A DNA stretch of 64,000 nt, taken from the NCBI RefSeq assembly GCF_000327385.1, contig NW_008708798.1, forward strand, positions 23,828 through 87,827, given 5' to 3'. The DNA is from Lottia gigantea (lineage: Eukaryota > Mollusca > Gastropoda > Lottiidae). The position numbers were made by a program, and so were the translations under genes. The notes beneath the pieces are model-generated. The model searched no databases, had not been told where the DNA came from, and saw nothing but the letters and a program-made list of their open reading frames with translations. This document shows, in pieces, positions 26,401-38,330 of the stretch (within the stretch, counting starts at the first letter, position 1; every line of letters begins with the position of its first letter).

Positions 26401-28850
26401 TTTGCTCACTAACTTTTCCATCTGGCAGTCAGGGACTGACAAAGAAAAAGATTCCAGAGCCCTGTTTAATGCGGGCTGTGCACTCTATAGATTTCTCGAC
26501 AGTTAAACATTGTTTAGACATTCCTGTTTTTTTGTTCTTTCTTTGTAGCCAAATGAGTTTAGGAAACGTAGACCGTAAAACCCAATTTTATCTGTGCTTT
26601 AATGGTTTATAATACCTCCCCACTGTTACCAAGACTCGGTATCTATCTAAAGACCGATATCATTGTTGGCATCAATTAGATACTGGTTATTCATACTGGT
26701 TTATGTAACCAATCTTTCAAAATGTAGTTAACATACGTTTTATTGTTGATCTCATCAACAGGAATTGTTAAAGAAAACAGTATTACTGTCTATCTTTAAA
26801 AGGAAACCAGTTGTCATATTGATGTAAGGGACATGTTCATTATCCGTTTGACTAATCTACCTTAGTCTCAGAAATGGTAATATTTTAGTCAAGCTAATCG
26901 GTAATAGTTTTCACAGCTCACCATCGAAATTTCAGACTTCAAATCCATGTCTTTTCAGAATTATCCTCCTTTAAAAGTTAAAATGACGACTCGTCTTTCC
27001 TCGAGACTCCGACATATATAGAAATAGAAAGTAACATTTCTAGTTTGAGGTATATTTGAAGGGATTATACGACTTCCGTACAGTTATATTACTTCTGCAG
27101 ACTATTTACATAGATTCAAGACACAAATTAATCCCCAAAATGGCAAACATGGTCTTTAATTTGCGGTGGTTTTGTAAAGGAACAATTATATTATTGTCCA
27201 AGTATAATGATGATTATCATTTGCATAATAATATTCGTATTGTGTTGTAGTGTCTGCTTTTATTATGCAATAAAACATATTCTATGTATACCTAATTGTT
27301 TAGACAATGAATAACGTGTTTTGTCTGGAATAATGTTGAAGTCATAATGATTTTGTTGAAAGAATTCACGTTTATCATGCTGTATTATCATATCAATGTT
27401 TATTGTTGAACCGTAGAGTGTCAGTCGACCTAAGTTTTGTTATATTCCACGGGAGAATTGTCAAATTGCTTTGAATGGCCAGTCATTCCGAGGTATCTGT
27501 TAAGGGAGGCTCGCTAAGGTGAGATCATTCCCGAAAATGGCGACATAGGTCCAGAAGATAATCACTGATTGTTCAACCCAGTTTTCCCATATGACCGTAG
27601 CGTTTCGTGGAGAAATTAGTTGAGGCAAACGTTTCCAGGGGGGCAAAGGCCGGACCAGCATGTCCCCCAGCACTCCCCCCCCCCCTTCTGCATCTGTTGA
27701 TTATAGAAGATATATTAAATGCTCGAATTGATGAAATATCTCATATCCAATCTATGTCAATTACATGTCAGAGCAGGGTGACTTTGACACAAATAGTGCC
27801 AATATGCATACAAGTTTTTATGACGTTGAGTTGAGTCATTTGAACCCCATTGATATAAAACATGATATCAATGAATTTGAAACTAAAACATGTATCATAC
27901 ACATGGAGTATAAGATTTCGACCATGTAATATTATGCATTATAATCGCGTGTTAACTATCATAAAATTTTAATCCTACAATTTGTTAAGTCACATATGAG
28001 TTTACACCCCCTTGGAATATAATATTTCAGCCTTATGAAGAAATAGTATTATTTAATTACTCCTACATTAAGTTCTCGGCATAGGTCTTGATATACCCTC
28101 AAATTTTCAACCGCTTTTTCACTCTCTGTGGGTGATGCTAGTCGAAGAGGATGACATAGAAATAGTGTTCGGTCGTTCAGAGTGGACCAAATTAATCAAG
28201 GCCTCAATTTTGTTTGTGAAAAAGTTATATTTTAATCTTATCTCCAACAACCTGAAAACATCTTCTAATTTCTAATAGTTCAAAGAAATATAGTTGGGGT
28301 CGAGGCGACATTGGTAACATAGAAATATAACTTTGGATTGACCATTAAATTTATATCTATTTTGATTTCAGGATTATTTATAAAGTATTCTAAGCTAGAA
28401 CCATAATATTTTGATCTTGTTGAGATTTTAGACGTCTACTCAATAATAAGCTTCATAGGTTGAAACATTTGATATCATGAAACGATGTCACTGTGGGGGA
28501 AATACGTTATGAGTTTGATAGTGTTGATCGAATTTGATTTTCGGTTGATGTTTGGGTCTTATTGAGGGTTGGTCTAACATAGAATCCCCTAGTTGTGATT
28601 GATTCTGATTTTGATGTGAAAATTCGACTAGGAATGGTTCATTTACAAGACAAATAGAAAAGTCTATTCTGAATAGTATCACACGCACTATACCATTTGT
28701 AGGCCAGACAAATCAATTTGTTTTCTGAATAAACAGAAATAAACATATGCTAAGTATTTTAAGTTTGTTTAAATTTTTTCTCTATTCCATACATTGAACA
28801 TGAAATAATGTCAAACCAATAAATCAATTGAATTATCGATAAATATGAAC
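23441..28850. other. no gene recognised; probable 3' flank or UTR of receptor near right end
   Basis: AT-rich. It contains an 11-nt poly-C run at 27675-27685 inside a short GC-rich patch (27620-27700) that resembles the hAT-like elements but has no clear ends. The receptor's 3' UTR must lie left of 28851, but I could not identify a convincing polyadenylation signal on the minus strand. Confidence 0.45.
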
Positions 28851-30263
28851 TTAAATTTTCAAAGCTACGCATCTGTCTCCACAATTCACAGAAAAACTTG
28901 AACTTGACATACTACCCTGATTAGTGTGTCGACGTCGATTTTTAACCCTAAACTTCGGGCAACATACAAATAACATTTTTCCAAATGCGCGTCTGAAGTC
29001 CCGCATTGATAATGCATATATAATGGGGTTAACCCCCGAGTTTATGTAACCGAGCCATGTAAATATTGAAAATATCAAATCGGGCGAGGATATACACGAA
29101 TTACATATTCCAAATAACACATTAGAAATAAAAAATGGAAGCCAACACATAATAAATACACCGACTACTATTCCCAGAGTTTTCGCAGCTTTTTGTTCGC
29201 GAGCTATTTTACTTAATTTTTTACTTATCGCAAAATTTCTAAGTCTTTTAGTCAGAAACTTTCCATGTTGTCTATTAGCATGGTGGCTTTGTCCATTTTC
29301 TTTATTTTCGTGGTTTTGTAAAGGATGCGCGGGACTCTCGTCACTTTCACTGGCAGAGGGGAAATTATATTCATCATGAAGACGCCGCATACCACCTCGG
29401 TGCATACGCAACGTCATCACCTCACCGTCTCCACGTAAACCATTGGAGGTGACTTTACATCCTGATTTGAGTCCTTTAGTTTGTGCTGCAGCAGCTCGAT
29501 AAATCTTACAATACACGAACATCATTATTATGGTTGGAAAATAAAACGATACTAAAGAAGAGAAAATCAGATAAGCTGTATCTTCTGTAAAAAGGCACTT
29601 ATGTTCGGGAAGATCTGACGGAGTGACGGCTTTCCACCATGCTATTGCTGGGAACGATATACCGGCTGAACACAGCCACACTAATGTTATTAATAAACAC
29701 ACTTTACAACTGGACATTTTAGAAGGGTAAGCGATGGGATCTGTTATTGCCCAGTATCTATCTAACGAGATCACACACAAATTTAAAATGGAAGCAGACG
29801 AAGCTAAAACGTCTAAAGAATGCCAGAGGTCACACCAAGCTGTTCCGTACAGCCATATTTGATTAGTCATTTCATGACTGATACTAAATGGCATCACAAT
29901 TCCACCCACCATTAAATCTGCTACTGCCAGAGAAACTATAAAATAATTGGTCACGGTTCGTAAATAAATTTCTTTATATACAGCAATCATAACCATGATA
30001 TTGCCCACTATGGTAATAAAACTAAATGAAGCTAAAATGATTCCGATACTTGGATGTTTTAACTCATATTCGATCACGTATTCATCGTCCACAATACTTC
30101 CATTGTTGGCTGATAGGTTGCTATATACATCTGTAATAATTCCTAAAGGGGTATCCGTACTTTCCGTCAAGTTTGGCATGTAATTCTTCAAAGGTGAAAC
30201 CCTAGTAGACTGAATGTGAAGATATGTTTTCCTGAATTTCGATGTTGCTGTAAAGTTCACCAT
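28851..30263 (-). CDS. Dop1R2: D1-like invertebrate dopamine receptor (DAMB/Dop1R2 type)
   Basis: A 470-residue rhodopsin-class GPCR in one uninterrupted exon. A glycosylatable N-terminus (NFT at 3, NLT at 31, NLS at 49) precedes seven helices at about 72-96, 107-130, 141-170, 187-208, 230-255, 358-386 and 394-417. Key residues are N88 and D116, the C144-C223 bridge, amine-anchoring D151, DRY 168-170, catechol-contacting serines 235, 236 and 239, E356, CWLPFF 373-378, and NPIIY 412-416; CC at 434-435 is a likely palmitoylation site. The ISLDRYWAITDP, SFPAIAWW, TLRMHRGG and KKLSKIAREQKAAKTLG blocks match what I recall of insect DAMB. Known DAMB receptors are plasma-membrane proteins that bind dopamine and couple to cAMP and calcium. 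Start chosen at 30263 because a splice acceptor at 30323 removes the upstream in-frame ATG. A related monoamine such as octopamine is a less likely ligand. Confidence 0.93.
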   Translation of the reverse strand: MVNFTATSKFRKTYLHIQSTRVSPLKNYMPNLTESTDTPLGIITDVYSNLSANNGSIVDDEYVIEYELKHPSIGIILASFSFITIVGNIMVMIAVYKEIYLRTVTNYFIVSLAVADLMVGGIVMPFSISHEMTNQIWLYGTAWCDLWHSLDVLASSASILNLCVISLDRYWAITDPIAYPSKMSSCKVCLLITLVWLCSAGISFPAIAWWKAVTPSDLPEHKCLFTEDTAYLIFSSLVSFYFPTIIMMFVYCKIYRAAAAQTKGLKSGCKVTSNGLRGDGEVMTLRMHRGGMRRLHDEYNFPSASESDESPAHPLQNHENKENGQSHHANRQHGKFLTKRLRNFAISKKLSKIAREQKAAKTLGIVVGVFIMCWLPFFISNVLFGICNSCISSPDLIFSIFTWLGYINSGVNPIIYALSMRDFRRAFGKMLFVCCPKFRVKNRRRHTNQGSMSSSSFSVNCGDRCVALKI

Positions 30264-30322
30264 GGAAGGTCTTCTTGGCGTCCAAATCAGTTGGTTAATC
30301 CGTAATTTACAGAAAGCACATG

Positions 30323-30350
30323 CTGTAAGAAGATGAGAATAAAGGGAAAA
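30323..30350 (-). other. predicted 3' splice acceptor of receptor exon
   Basis: On the minus strand a pyrimidine-rich tract (CCCTTTATTCTCATCTTCTT) leads into ACAG, with the AG at 30324-30323, so the exon would begin at 30322. This puts a 5' UTR intron 59 bp before the chosen start codon. Immediately after the junction there is a minimal upstream frame, ATG at 30321 followed by three codons and TAA, which might dampen translation. The matching donor was not found. Confidence 0.65.
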
Positions 30351-31849
30351 ACTTGGATAGAATAATTTCCAATCCTTGTCGATTAAAATCCACATGAAGT
30401 AAGAAGAAGTCTGATAACACATCACATCAAAATCTAACGTTCATTATTTTATTAGCTGGTTGTTCCTCCATTCATTCCTAAACCAATTGGATAATCACCG
30501 GGGCTAATTTGGCACTTTAATTCTGAAAATATAAATAAAGGTATTATTAGGATTACACCAGTCAGTACCAATTTTTTCTTCATAACAAAACTTCTAGTTC
30601 TTCGTGTTGGCAGAATGAAATGAGCACTTGTAACATGAAAGATATTGCAAAAAAATTAATTTACATAGAAGGCTTTTGAGTCTTGTATAAAATTTATTTT
30701 TATCTTATGATGAACATCTGAAATGGTTTTTATGTCTGTTGTAAGTTCAAACAACGTAAAGTGCATCACAATAAAGACTTTTTTATGTAATATTTCCTAT
30801 GTGTGAATAATAATAATTGCTAATTAAGTTAAATTAAAATAAATTGGTTATTAAAGCTGAAAATATCATAAGCAATATTATTTGAAACTCCAGTGACATG
30901 ACACGTTAAAATTTATATTTAAAATATTCACTAGGTAGTGTATTACATGAAGGAAGGGGAAACAATATATTTTTGAGGGGCATGTCTACAGTTGCTGGAA
31001 ACCGTCTTATGTAGTTTTATTGCTCTTAAACCCATGTCCGAGGACTCTAATCGAAATTGATCTTAACTACAATTAATACTGCGTTTTGGTGTACCAAGCT
31101 AAGAGTATTCATCTTTCATGAGTGTGGCCTTATCTCACATTGGCCTTGACTTTGTAAAATCTTTATGCCTTTGCTGAGTAAAGTTATTCTAGAGAACAAC
31201 CCGATTTTCTAAAATGGTTGATAATGTAGAGTATTTATTCCTGAGGTAAAGGGTCGAGAGGCTATTACATCAAAATAGATAGACGAGATTTGTTCTATTG
31301 AATTACACAACAAAATCTGATCTTGAAAATCTAAATTACTCAATCATTTCTGATTCCTCACCAAATTTTGATTAAAATGACCTTGTTAAGTCTTTCAAAC
31401 ACCAATGCATGAGTCAGAATTCATAGCTAAGATCTGTGACTTCGCAAAACGTTATAATGCTTTAAAAAAAAACAACCTTCACAAAATAAAAATCGATATC
31501 CTCAAGTCGAAAAACGATGTAACTGATTTACTTTTCAACTTTGCTATTTGTCCATAAATGTATTAAGTAGCAGAACACTTAGATAATGTTTGTTTCTGGA
31601 ATACCTCAAATTCAATCCAATCGAGTTAACGTTTCGAATTCAATGGTAAAAAGAAAACTTTTAAAGACTAGTTTTGTATGATTTGCGATTCGGTGATTAC
31701 AGCTTTATAGAATATGATTATTACTGATAACTTAACATTGCACATAGGGAAAATGTCATGCTTGTCATGGACGGAATTGGATTGGATCTAATAAAGATAC
31801 CACGGAAGGAGAAAAAAATTATTATTAATTATAAAAATATAATAAATTT
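30351..31849. other. no gene recognised; probable 5' intron of receptor
   Basis: AT-rich. By position this would be intron or promoter-side DNA of the minus-strand receptor. No first exon or promoter element could be identified. Confidence 0.4.
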
Positions 31850-32160
31850 TGTGCACCGGATTGGGCTAATAATGATGACAGACAACGGCATGTTGTAAGC
31901 AATGGGAGGAATTGCCAGAACAGCGGTATAAGCCTACTCTTCTTCGATTTCCAACTGTCCGGGACATCTCTAAAGATTATACAAGAAGCAAGATATCTGT
32001 TAAAATAACCTAGGTGAGATTTATTTTTTAGTGCGACTTAATTCTTGTGACTGATCACATTATCATAGAGGCCACTGGTTGCCAGCAATCTAGGAAATCG
32101 AGTTGCTTCCAGATACTGGCATTCACAGAGTCGAACCAAGTCCCAGTTCACAATGGGGAC
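31850..32160 (-). mobile_element. SINE copy, about 310 bp
   Basis: On the minus strand the head region near 32150-32110 has CTTGGTTCGACTCTG, which fits a Pol III B box. The 3' half has CCGCTGTTCTGGCAATTCC, ATGCCGTTGTCTGTCATC and ATTAGCCCAATCCGGTGCA, matching the 3' half of the full SINE at 35551-35895. The core between is heavily diverged. The total length agrees with a nearly complete copy. Confidence 0.7.
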
Positions 32161-33849
32161 CTCAACATTCAGAGAAACGTATTGTGTAGGTGTGATGAAA
32201 ATTGTAACCCGCAACCATAACCCATCACGCTGTGCTGGAAATATGTAAAGAAGCTATATTGTGTGTTGGTCACTGTAATGAACGATGGTTTTCCTACGAG
32301 GTGAACTGTGACTGATTGGTTTGATTTTCTCAGCCTTGGGTACTGATGTACTTGTACTACTTTTAAGCCTTGATTACAGTTTACGTAGAGAACATTGAAC
32401 ACGTTCCAATTACCTAAACCATGTTGTTGATATCCCGATGATCTGTCCCGTGCTCAGTGACATAAAATGAACTAATGAGTGGCAGTCGTGTTACAGTCGT
32501 ATTATACGACGTATACTGAACAAGATCCAACTTTCTCGGTTACTGTCTCAACTTTGAAACCTCTTCACTGAACTAAGTCTCACTCCAGTCTTTTTATAAT
32601 ACGTGATTTGTTGACCTTCTTTACAAATTTGTTTACCTAGATTTTTAATGGTCGTCTCATATTTTTAAACGATTTTGCCATCTCTATTGATTTACAAAGC
32701 ACCTCGAGGGATATTCTAACCGCTCAATGAAATGATGAGTTTCTTTAGCAATTTGATTGATGACTACTTTCATCTTTCTTATTCTATTCTCAGACGTCGC
32801 ATTTAAATTTCGTAAAAAAATAAATTCTCAGAAAAATTTAACATAAAATGTCAAAACCTCTATATCTGTTTTATAAAACTTGTTGATATGAAAAGAATAT
32901 TTGAAGTGTGATCACTGTGACACTGTCTAACCTTTGCATGTTATATTGTCGATCTTGAAGGCATGTATGATTAACATCCACTATCGGCGAGCTACATCCT
33001 CATCTATGGAATCTGTCAACAGGGACACTTAAGTGAAAACCGATACATGTACATTCAGGATGAAACATCTTCAATGGCAATTTTGATTCCCAAGGGTCTA
33101 ATTTCTTTGTAGCCCTTTTCCTTTCCTGAAATAACCCTTCGTGGTATACCCCTTCCGATTGACCGCTATGTTCAGTTAGATCTGTCTTATCTGGTAGTTG
33201 GTCTCAGAATAAATTTCTATTACTGACTAATGCTACGTCTTGATATAACCCAATATCAAATTATACTGACGCACAGTAGTATTATCTTTTTTTCAATTTT
33301 ACTTAAAAGATACATTCCCAAAAATACTTTGAATGATTCAATCCTCAAGATGCTCATGTGGTGCCTGTCCACTATTTCAACAGTTTGATCCTTGCATAGG
33401 TGGACTCTCGGAGATTCTAAATTTCCCTTCTTTTTCCATACATACGACGATTTTTTTATCGTAATATTTTTCAAAAGCGAGAGTAAATGGTTTAAATTAA
33501 TCTGGTTATTTCTCCGCTCCATGGACAAGTTAAAAGTTTCCAACCAGTTCCAAGAAGCTGATTGTCCTCGTCATATAAGGTCAGCAATAGCTACAACATA
33601 TTTCACTGTAATTTGAGTAATCAAAGATTTTAGGTCACCATTAAATTACGAAGGAAATTACATGACCTCCAGTGGGAACATAATGTCATTGGAACTGGAA
33701 CGTTTGCAATTAGATTCATTTAAGTTTATATTATTCTTTTAGCTTACGGCTTTTCTCCATACACAGTCGTTCTTAGGACCGATTTAATAACTGGGTCAAG
33801 ACCTGGATTGTCACAATAAAAAGTCGTGTTCCGAAAGATATTTTTATGG
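32161..33849. other. no gene recognised
   Basis: AT-rich DNA without supported features. Confidence 0.5.
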
Positions 33850-34760
33850 CGATTTCAGATGATCAAAAAGTAGGTCCTTGAGGTTTCCAATAAAATGCTA
33901 TAAAACTACAATATATAAGAATTCCTTTTAAATGATGTATTTAGAGAAACGCCACATGATCTTCAAGTACAAGGATGCCAAAAAGTTGTTACTGGAAAAC
34001 TACAATTGTCCTTTTAAAGCACGTGTATCATAAAATCGGTATTCCTCAAGAGACCTGTAGAGAAACACCACATGATCAACAAGTAGGCACTTGAAGAAGG
34101 ATGCCAAAAAGTTGCTACGGGAAAACTACATTAAATGAGAATGATGGGTGTGTACATAAAGTACAGTGTTCCCCAAGAGATATTTGAAGACATTTCAGAT
34201 GATCTAAAAGTAGGTCCTTGAGGAGGTTGCCAATAAAGTGTCATGGAAAAAGCATTAAATGAAAAGTCATTTTAAAGGATATCTACCATAAAATATATTT
34301 ACAAGATATTTCAATTGATGAAAAAGTAGCTTTGAGAGAGAGGGGGGGGGGAACTAAAATGCCACTGGAAAAATTTACATGAATTGAAAATTCCATTTAA
34401 AATACGTCTACCAAACTGAAGATATATTGTTTTATTGAAACATCAGAAAGTGGGTATCCGAGAGGGATGCAAGTGCCGTTGGCAAAAACTACATGGACTG
34501 AGAATCTAAAGAAAGGTACCATAAAATTGAGAAATTTCATGTTGATCAGAAAATAGGTCCTGGAGGTTATCTTAAGATTGGTTGGTGAATTTTCAGATTA
34601 CTGGGGCACAGTGATAATAATTTACAAATTTTAAAAAGTAAGTTCTGGAGAAACACAACAATTCACGGCAGTCTTGAGCTTTAGGACCTTGAAACATAGA
34701 CTAAACACCAACAACCTTCCGCAGACAAATAAGTAGGTCGGTTACGATACAATGATCATG
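33850..34760. repeat. diverged tandem array, unit about 120 bp, seven to eight copies
   Basis: A block of the form GATGATCAAAAAGTAGGTCC / TTGAGG, then GGATGCC, recurs at about 33857, 33956, 34075, 34198, 34315, 34441, 34544 and, weakly, 34720. Between hits there are repeated ACTGGAAAACTACA and TACCATAAAAT blocks. Spacing is 99-126 bp. Copies share perhaps two thirds of positions by eye, so the array is old. One unit carries a 10-nt poly-G run at 34342-34351. Short open frames do not persist between units. Confidence 0.85.
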
Positions 34761-35541
34761 AAGGCTGCCAAAATTACTCTTTGATGATAAGAAATGAGAT
34801 AAGTGACAGCCCCACTTTAAATCAACCATATTTTCTTTTCATTACATTCCAAATTCATGTCAGTTTTAAACCTTTTAGATAATATTCCTCTCGGCTTTAA
34901 GATTGATAAAACACATATCGATTTGTCATTTTGGGCGATACATCATTTTAATAATATACAAATGTACAAGAAACTAAGTGCAGTGAAAGACAGTAATATT
35001 GTAATAAATTCCATTTATTGTCAAACGTGGCGGATGTATTTTATCAATTTTAGCAGATTATATTTGAGGCTGTCAAAATGTTCCAGCGAAAATAATCAAA
35101 TTGCTTTTATCAAGTAAATACAGCAGACTATTCTTAAATTGGAAAATAAATAAAACAGAAAATTTAATATAAAAAGAAAATTGAGAAAGATATTAGCAGA
35201 CATGTGCTACGCTATAACTTTAAAAAATAATAATTAAATTTATTTAGATGGAGTAAACATTCCGTTGACACGACTAAGATGGGTTCCTGCTAGATAAGAT
35301 TCTTTCACTTGATTTTGTTTCCTGATGTGATCTTACTTCTGATGTATAAATGAACCCCAGATTTCAGATGTTAACTTAATTAGTCTAAATGGATAGCTAA
35401 CACTGATTTTACATTAGATTAATCGATGTAGTAACGTGTTTCAGATTTCAGTTCCAGATCCTGTTATAGCCGTGGAAGTTGGTGAAAATGGCAGTTGCCA
35501 TTTTGTACTTGGATCTATTCACTTCAGAGACTTTGACTACC
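34761..35541. other. no gene recognised
   Basis: AT-rich; nothing supported. Confidence 0.5.
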
Positions 35542-35550
35542 AAATAGTGG

Positions 35551-35895
35551 GGAGACGTCGTAACTTAGTTAGTTTGACGCTCGCTCGATAACCTGAATGT
35601 TCAGAGATCAAACCTGGCATAGGTCGAAAAAATACCTTCGGATTTTTCAACAAGATTTCTCCCTGTCAGTGATGCAGATAAGAAGGATTGACAAGGAAAA
35701 AGCGTCTAGTCGTTCGGATGGGACAATAAACAGAGGCCCCGTGTGCTACAGGCTGTGCACGTTAAATACAGTTGGAAGTCGAAAAAGAACAGTTAATGCC
35801 GCTGTCCTGCCATGGCGTTGCCCGTCTTCATTAGCCCACACGGTGCAGAAAAGTAAGACGTAAATCACCATTCATTTCATTTTCATTTTTTAAGG
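35551..35895 (+). mobile_element. complete SINE, 345 bp, with target-site duplication
   Basis: Flanked by a 9-bp direct repeat AAATAGTGG at 35542-35550 and 35896-35904, the signature of LINE-mediated insertion. The body starts GGAGACGTCGTAACTTAGTT and carries a tRNA-like head with an AGATCAAACC B-box-like element. Next come a linker with CCTTCGGATTTTTC and CCCTGTCAGTGATGC, a core TCGTTCGGATGGGACAATAA / GAGGCCCCGTGTGC / TGTGCACGTTAAA, then GCCGTGTCCTGCC-like and CGTTGCCCGTCTTCATTAGC segments, and a CATTT-rich tail. It is non-coding and transcribed by Pol III if active. The head agrees with the copies at 59212 and 60183. An 88-codon open frame inside it is fortuitous. Confidence 0.92.
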
Positions 35896-35904
35896 AAATA
35901 GTGG

Positions 35905-37000
35905 TTACAATGGGATGTATTACTTTCCTTTGATCCAGACACCTTCTATTTAGCTAGTATTCTGTAAATCTACGAATGTTTATTTTCATTTAACATATTT
36001 TGCCAATTTATGTGCAAAACATTAATCTTCTTCAGATTTGACCATGAGATATCTTATGAAGAATTGCAAATTTCCAATGCAATCATGTATAATGTATGCA
36101 TATGATTCTGATGAAATACAAATTAGCAATTCAGTTGTAGAAAATGAAGGAATATTATGTATATTTGGTATAATTGTAGGCAAAGATCCCACATTGTCTA
36201 AGTCTGCATGTTGTTTTATTATCATTCTATAATTCTAAGGAAATAATTTGCACCATCTAGATAATTCCATGTTTATAACAAAGGCGCATTATCAGGGTTC
36301 CAACGAGTGTCTGGTACATAGTGATTTTGAAATCAAGATTTTTGTCCCCTTAGTGTGGTTCGCATTGGTATCATATTACGTTATCATAAGTAGAAGCAAA
36401 AGGACAAATGTAATCTTGCAACGATTTGAGTAACTCACACGGGCTAAAAGCTAAGCATTTTTCTTCAAATTACTTCAGAACTTAAGTAATTTTTTAACCA
36501 AAACAGCATTGACTAAATTTTCTATTTAGCGGTTCACTTAATTATGAAGGATTTTACTTTCACGTGATGTTTTGATATGACAGTTAGGTTAATTCTAAGT
36601 AAATTAGATTATATTAAGTAAAAGTTTAGTGGTTAAGAAGTGGGCGAAACGACTATTATAGTAATAACTCTTTATTTGTACTGACCTTTCAAGAAGAATA
36701 ATACTAATAACTTGATAACCAAATCTTCCTTTTACTTATTTGCGACCTGAACACATTGGTATCAAAATTTTATCCAAAAAATTAAACGACCAAGATACCT
36801 TCTGGATCTGTCTATCTAATGTCGAAGAGTGTAAACCAATCTTGGTTAAGTAAGCTGTATAAATATTGTTCTTCTAATATATCATCTTAATGAACTCACA
36901 GGACTACGTGCAATTATGTAATCTCATATTTAATATCTAGAATTACACACTACAAGGTGATATTTAAATATCATTTCGAAAATTAAAGTGGTAGTGTGCG
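35905..37000. other. no gene recognised
   Basis: AT-rich. Short open frames on both strands at 36022-36232 overlap each other and lack domains. Confidence 0.45.
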
Positions 37001-37106
37001 CAGTGGCGTTTCTATGAATCATTGGGCGGGGCTATTATAATTGTCAGCACTAGTCAAGAATTGATTTTCAATTAAATGTGAACCAACTTAAAGTGGGGGG
37101 GGGGGG
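37001..37106 (+). mobile_element. hAT-like element left end, cut by assembly gap
   Basis: Starts with CAGTGGCGTTTCTATGAA, the same terminus as the minus-strand fragment ending at 10031, followed by a GGGCGGGGC patch. It ends in a 12-nt poly-G run (37095-37106) directly at the gap, so the right end is missing or hidden. Confidence 0.55.
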
Positions 37107-37156
37107 NNNNNNNNNNNNNNNNNNNNNNNNNNNNNNNNNNNNNNNNNNNNNNNNNN
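37107..37156. other. 50-N assembly gap
   Basis: Exactly 50 N, probably a placeholder length. It begins immediately after a poly-G run, which points to polymerase slippage or secondary structure as the cause of the break. Two further isolated N bases are at 107 and 38085. Confidence 0.98.
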
Positions 37157-37839
37157 GTTCAGAGTATATCTTGAAATATTTCTATCATTGTCATACTGAT
37201 GAAATAAGATAAAAGCTAATGGTGAAAGTTGGTGCATTCTTCTTCCTTTAACTGATTTATTGACTTATGTCTTCCGTAATATTAGTTACAACATATTAGT
37301 TTTAATAAATTTGACTTGGGCAAATTTTATACACTTGGGAAATTAAGAGATCTCGTCGTAAAATAAGTTTTTTTGATAAGAAGAGTAATTGTTGAAAATT
37401 TATTATTAGGAAGGTTTTGTCAATAACATAATATGAAATTGAATTTTTTACTATTAAGTTAACTTTTAGCTTAATGATTTGTCTCAGACAATTTTGAAGT
37501 TGCCTACTGACAGAAATGATATGCAATAGCAAACCTCCAAATTGTTTGGAACATTTTGCTACTCCAATATTGAGTTTGTGTTCAGTAAGGCCACTAAAAG
37601 ACCAACAATTTTGTAAAACATAAAAGTTTTGTTTTTACATTTACATTCCGAGAATGCATCAACCCACATAATGTGGCTTTGTTCCATTCAGAACATTAGT
37701 AGGTCAATGAAAATTCCAAGATTAAAGGAAGTAGCAAAAGTTTGTTTTCGCTTACATCTGAAGCTACAAATAATCCTGGCAGCTGTTATTAAGATTTATC
37801 CTTGACAAAAGAGCTTAACAAAAAAAATGCTTCAGTTTA
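37157..37839. other. no gene recognised
   Basis: AT-rich; nothing supported. Confidence 0.5.
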
Positions 37840-38330
37840 TAGTTTTATCTGATAATCCGATATGTTGTGGCTTAGAGCACAATGTAACGTTAATGATATT
37901 GGTAGTAATGCGTTTTACTCGGATTTCAGCACGACGTAGCGTTTATGATATTGTAATAATACAGTTATACTCTTATCTCGTCCTACTGGTTTTGGATTGA
38001 AGTACAGCATGGTTCAGAAATTTAAGCAGAACATGATGATATTGCGTTATGTAATTGTAATACTGTTTTGGATAGTAATGTGATNGTATCTTATCTCGTC
38101 CTATTGTTTTTGGATTTAAGAACAAACTAATGATGATATTATAGTAATGTAGTGGTACTCTTATGTCGTCCAATTGGTTTTGCTATGGTAATGCTATTTT
38201 AGTAATGCATTTGCACTCTTATCTTGTCTTATTGGTTTTAAATTTAAGCACAACATGATGGTGAATGATATTATAGTAATGTAGTGGTACTCTTATTTTG
38301 TCTTATTGCTTTTGGTCTTATTTTAATCTT
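37840..38330. repeat. irregular tandem repeat, unit about 67 bp
   Basis: The block ACTCTTATCTCGTCCTATTG followed by GTTTTGGATTTAAGCACAAC, ATGATGATATTATAGTAATG and TAGTGGT recurs with variation. Starts lie at about 37969, 38087, 38155, 38214 and 38289, and two more decayed units precede them (about 37845 and 37916). Unit lengths vary from 59 to 118 bp through internal gains and losses. One base is N (38085). Confidence 0.8.

Noticed and set aside
30264-30422. In-frame ATG at 30422 that would extend the receptor by 53 residues
   Set aside because: The extra stretch crosses a strong polypyrimidine-AG acceptor at 30323 and reads like translated intron, so the ATG at 30263 is preferred.
35597-35863. 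88-codon open frame
   Set aside because: It lies wholly inside the intact SINE and is a by-product of it.
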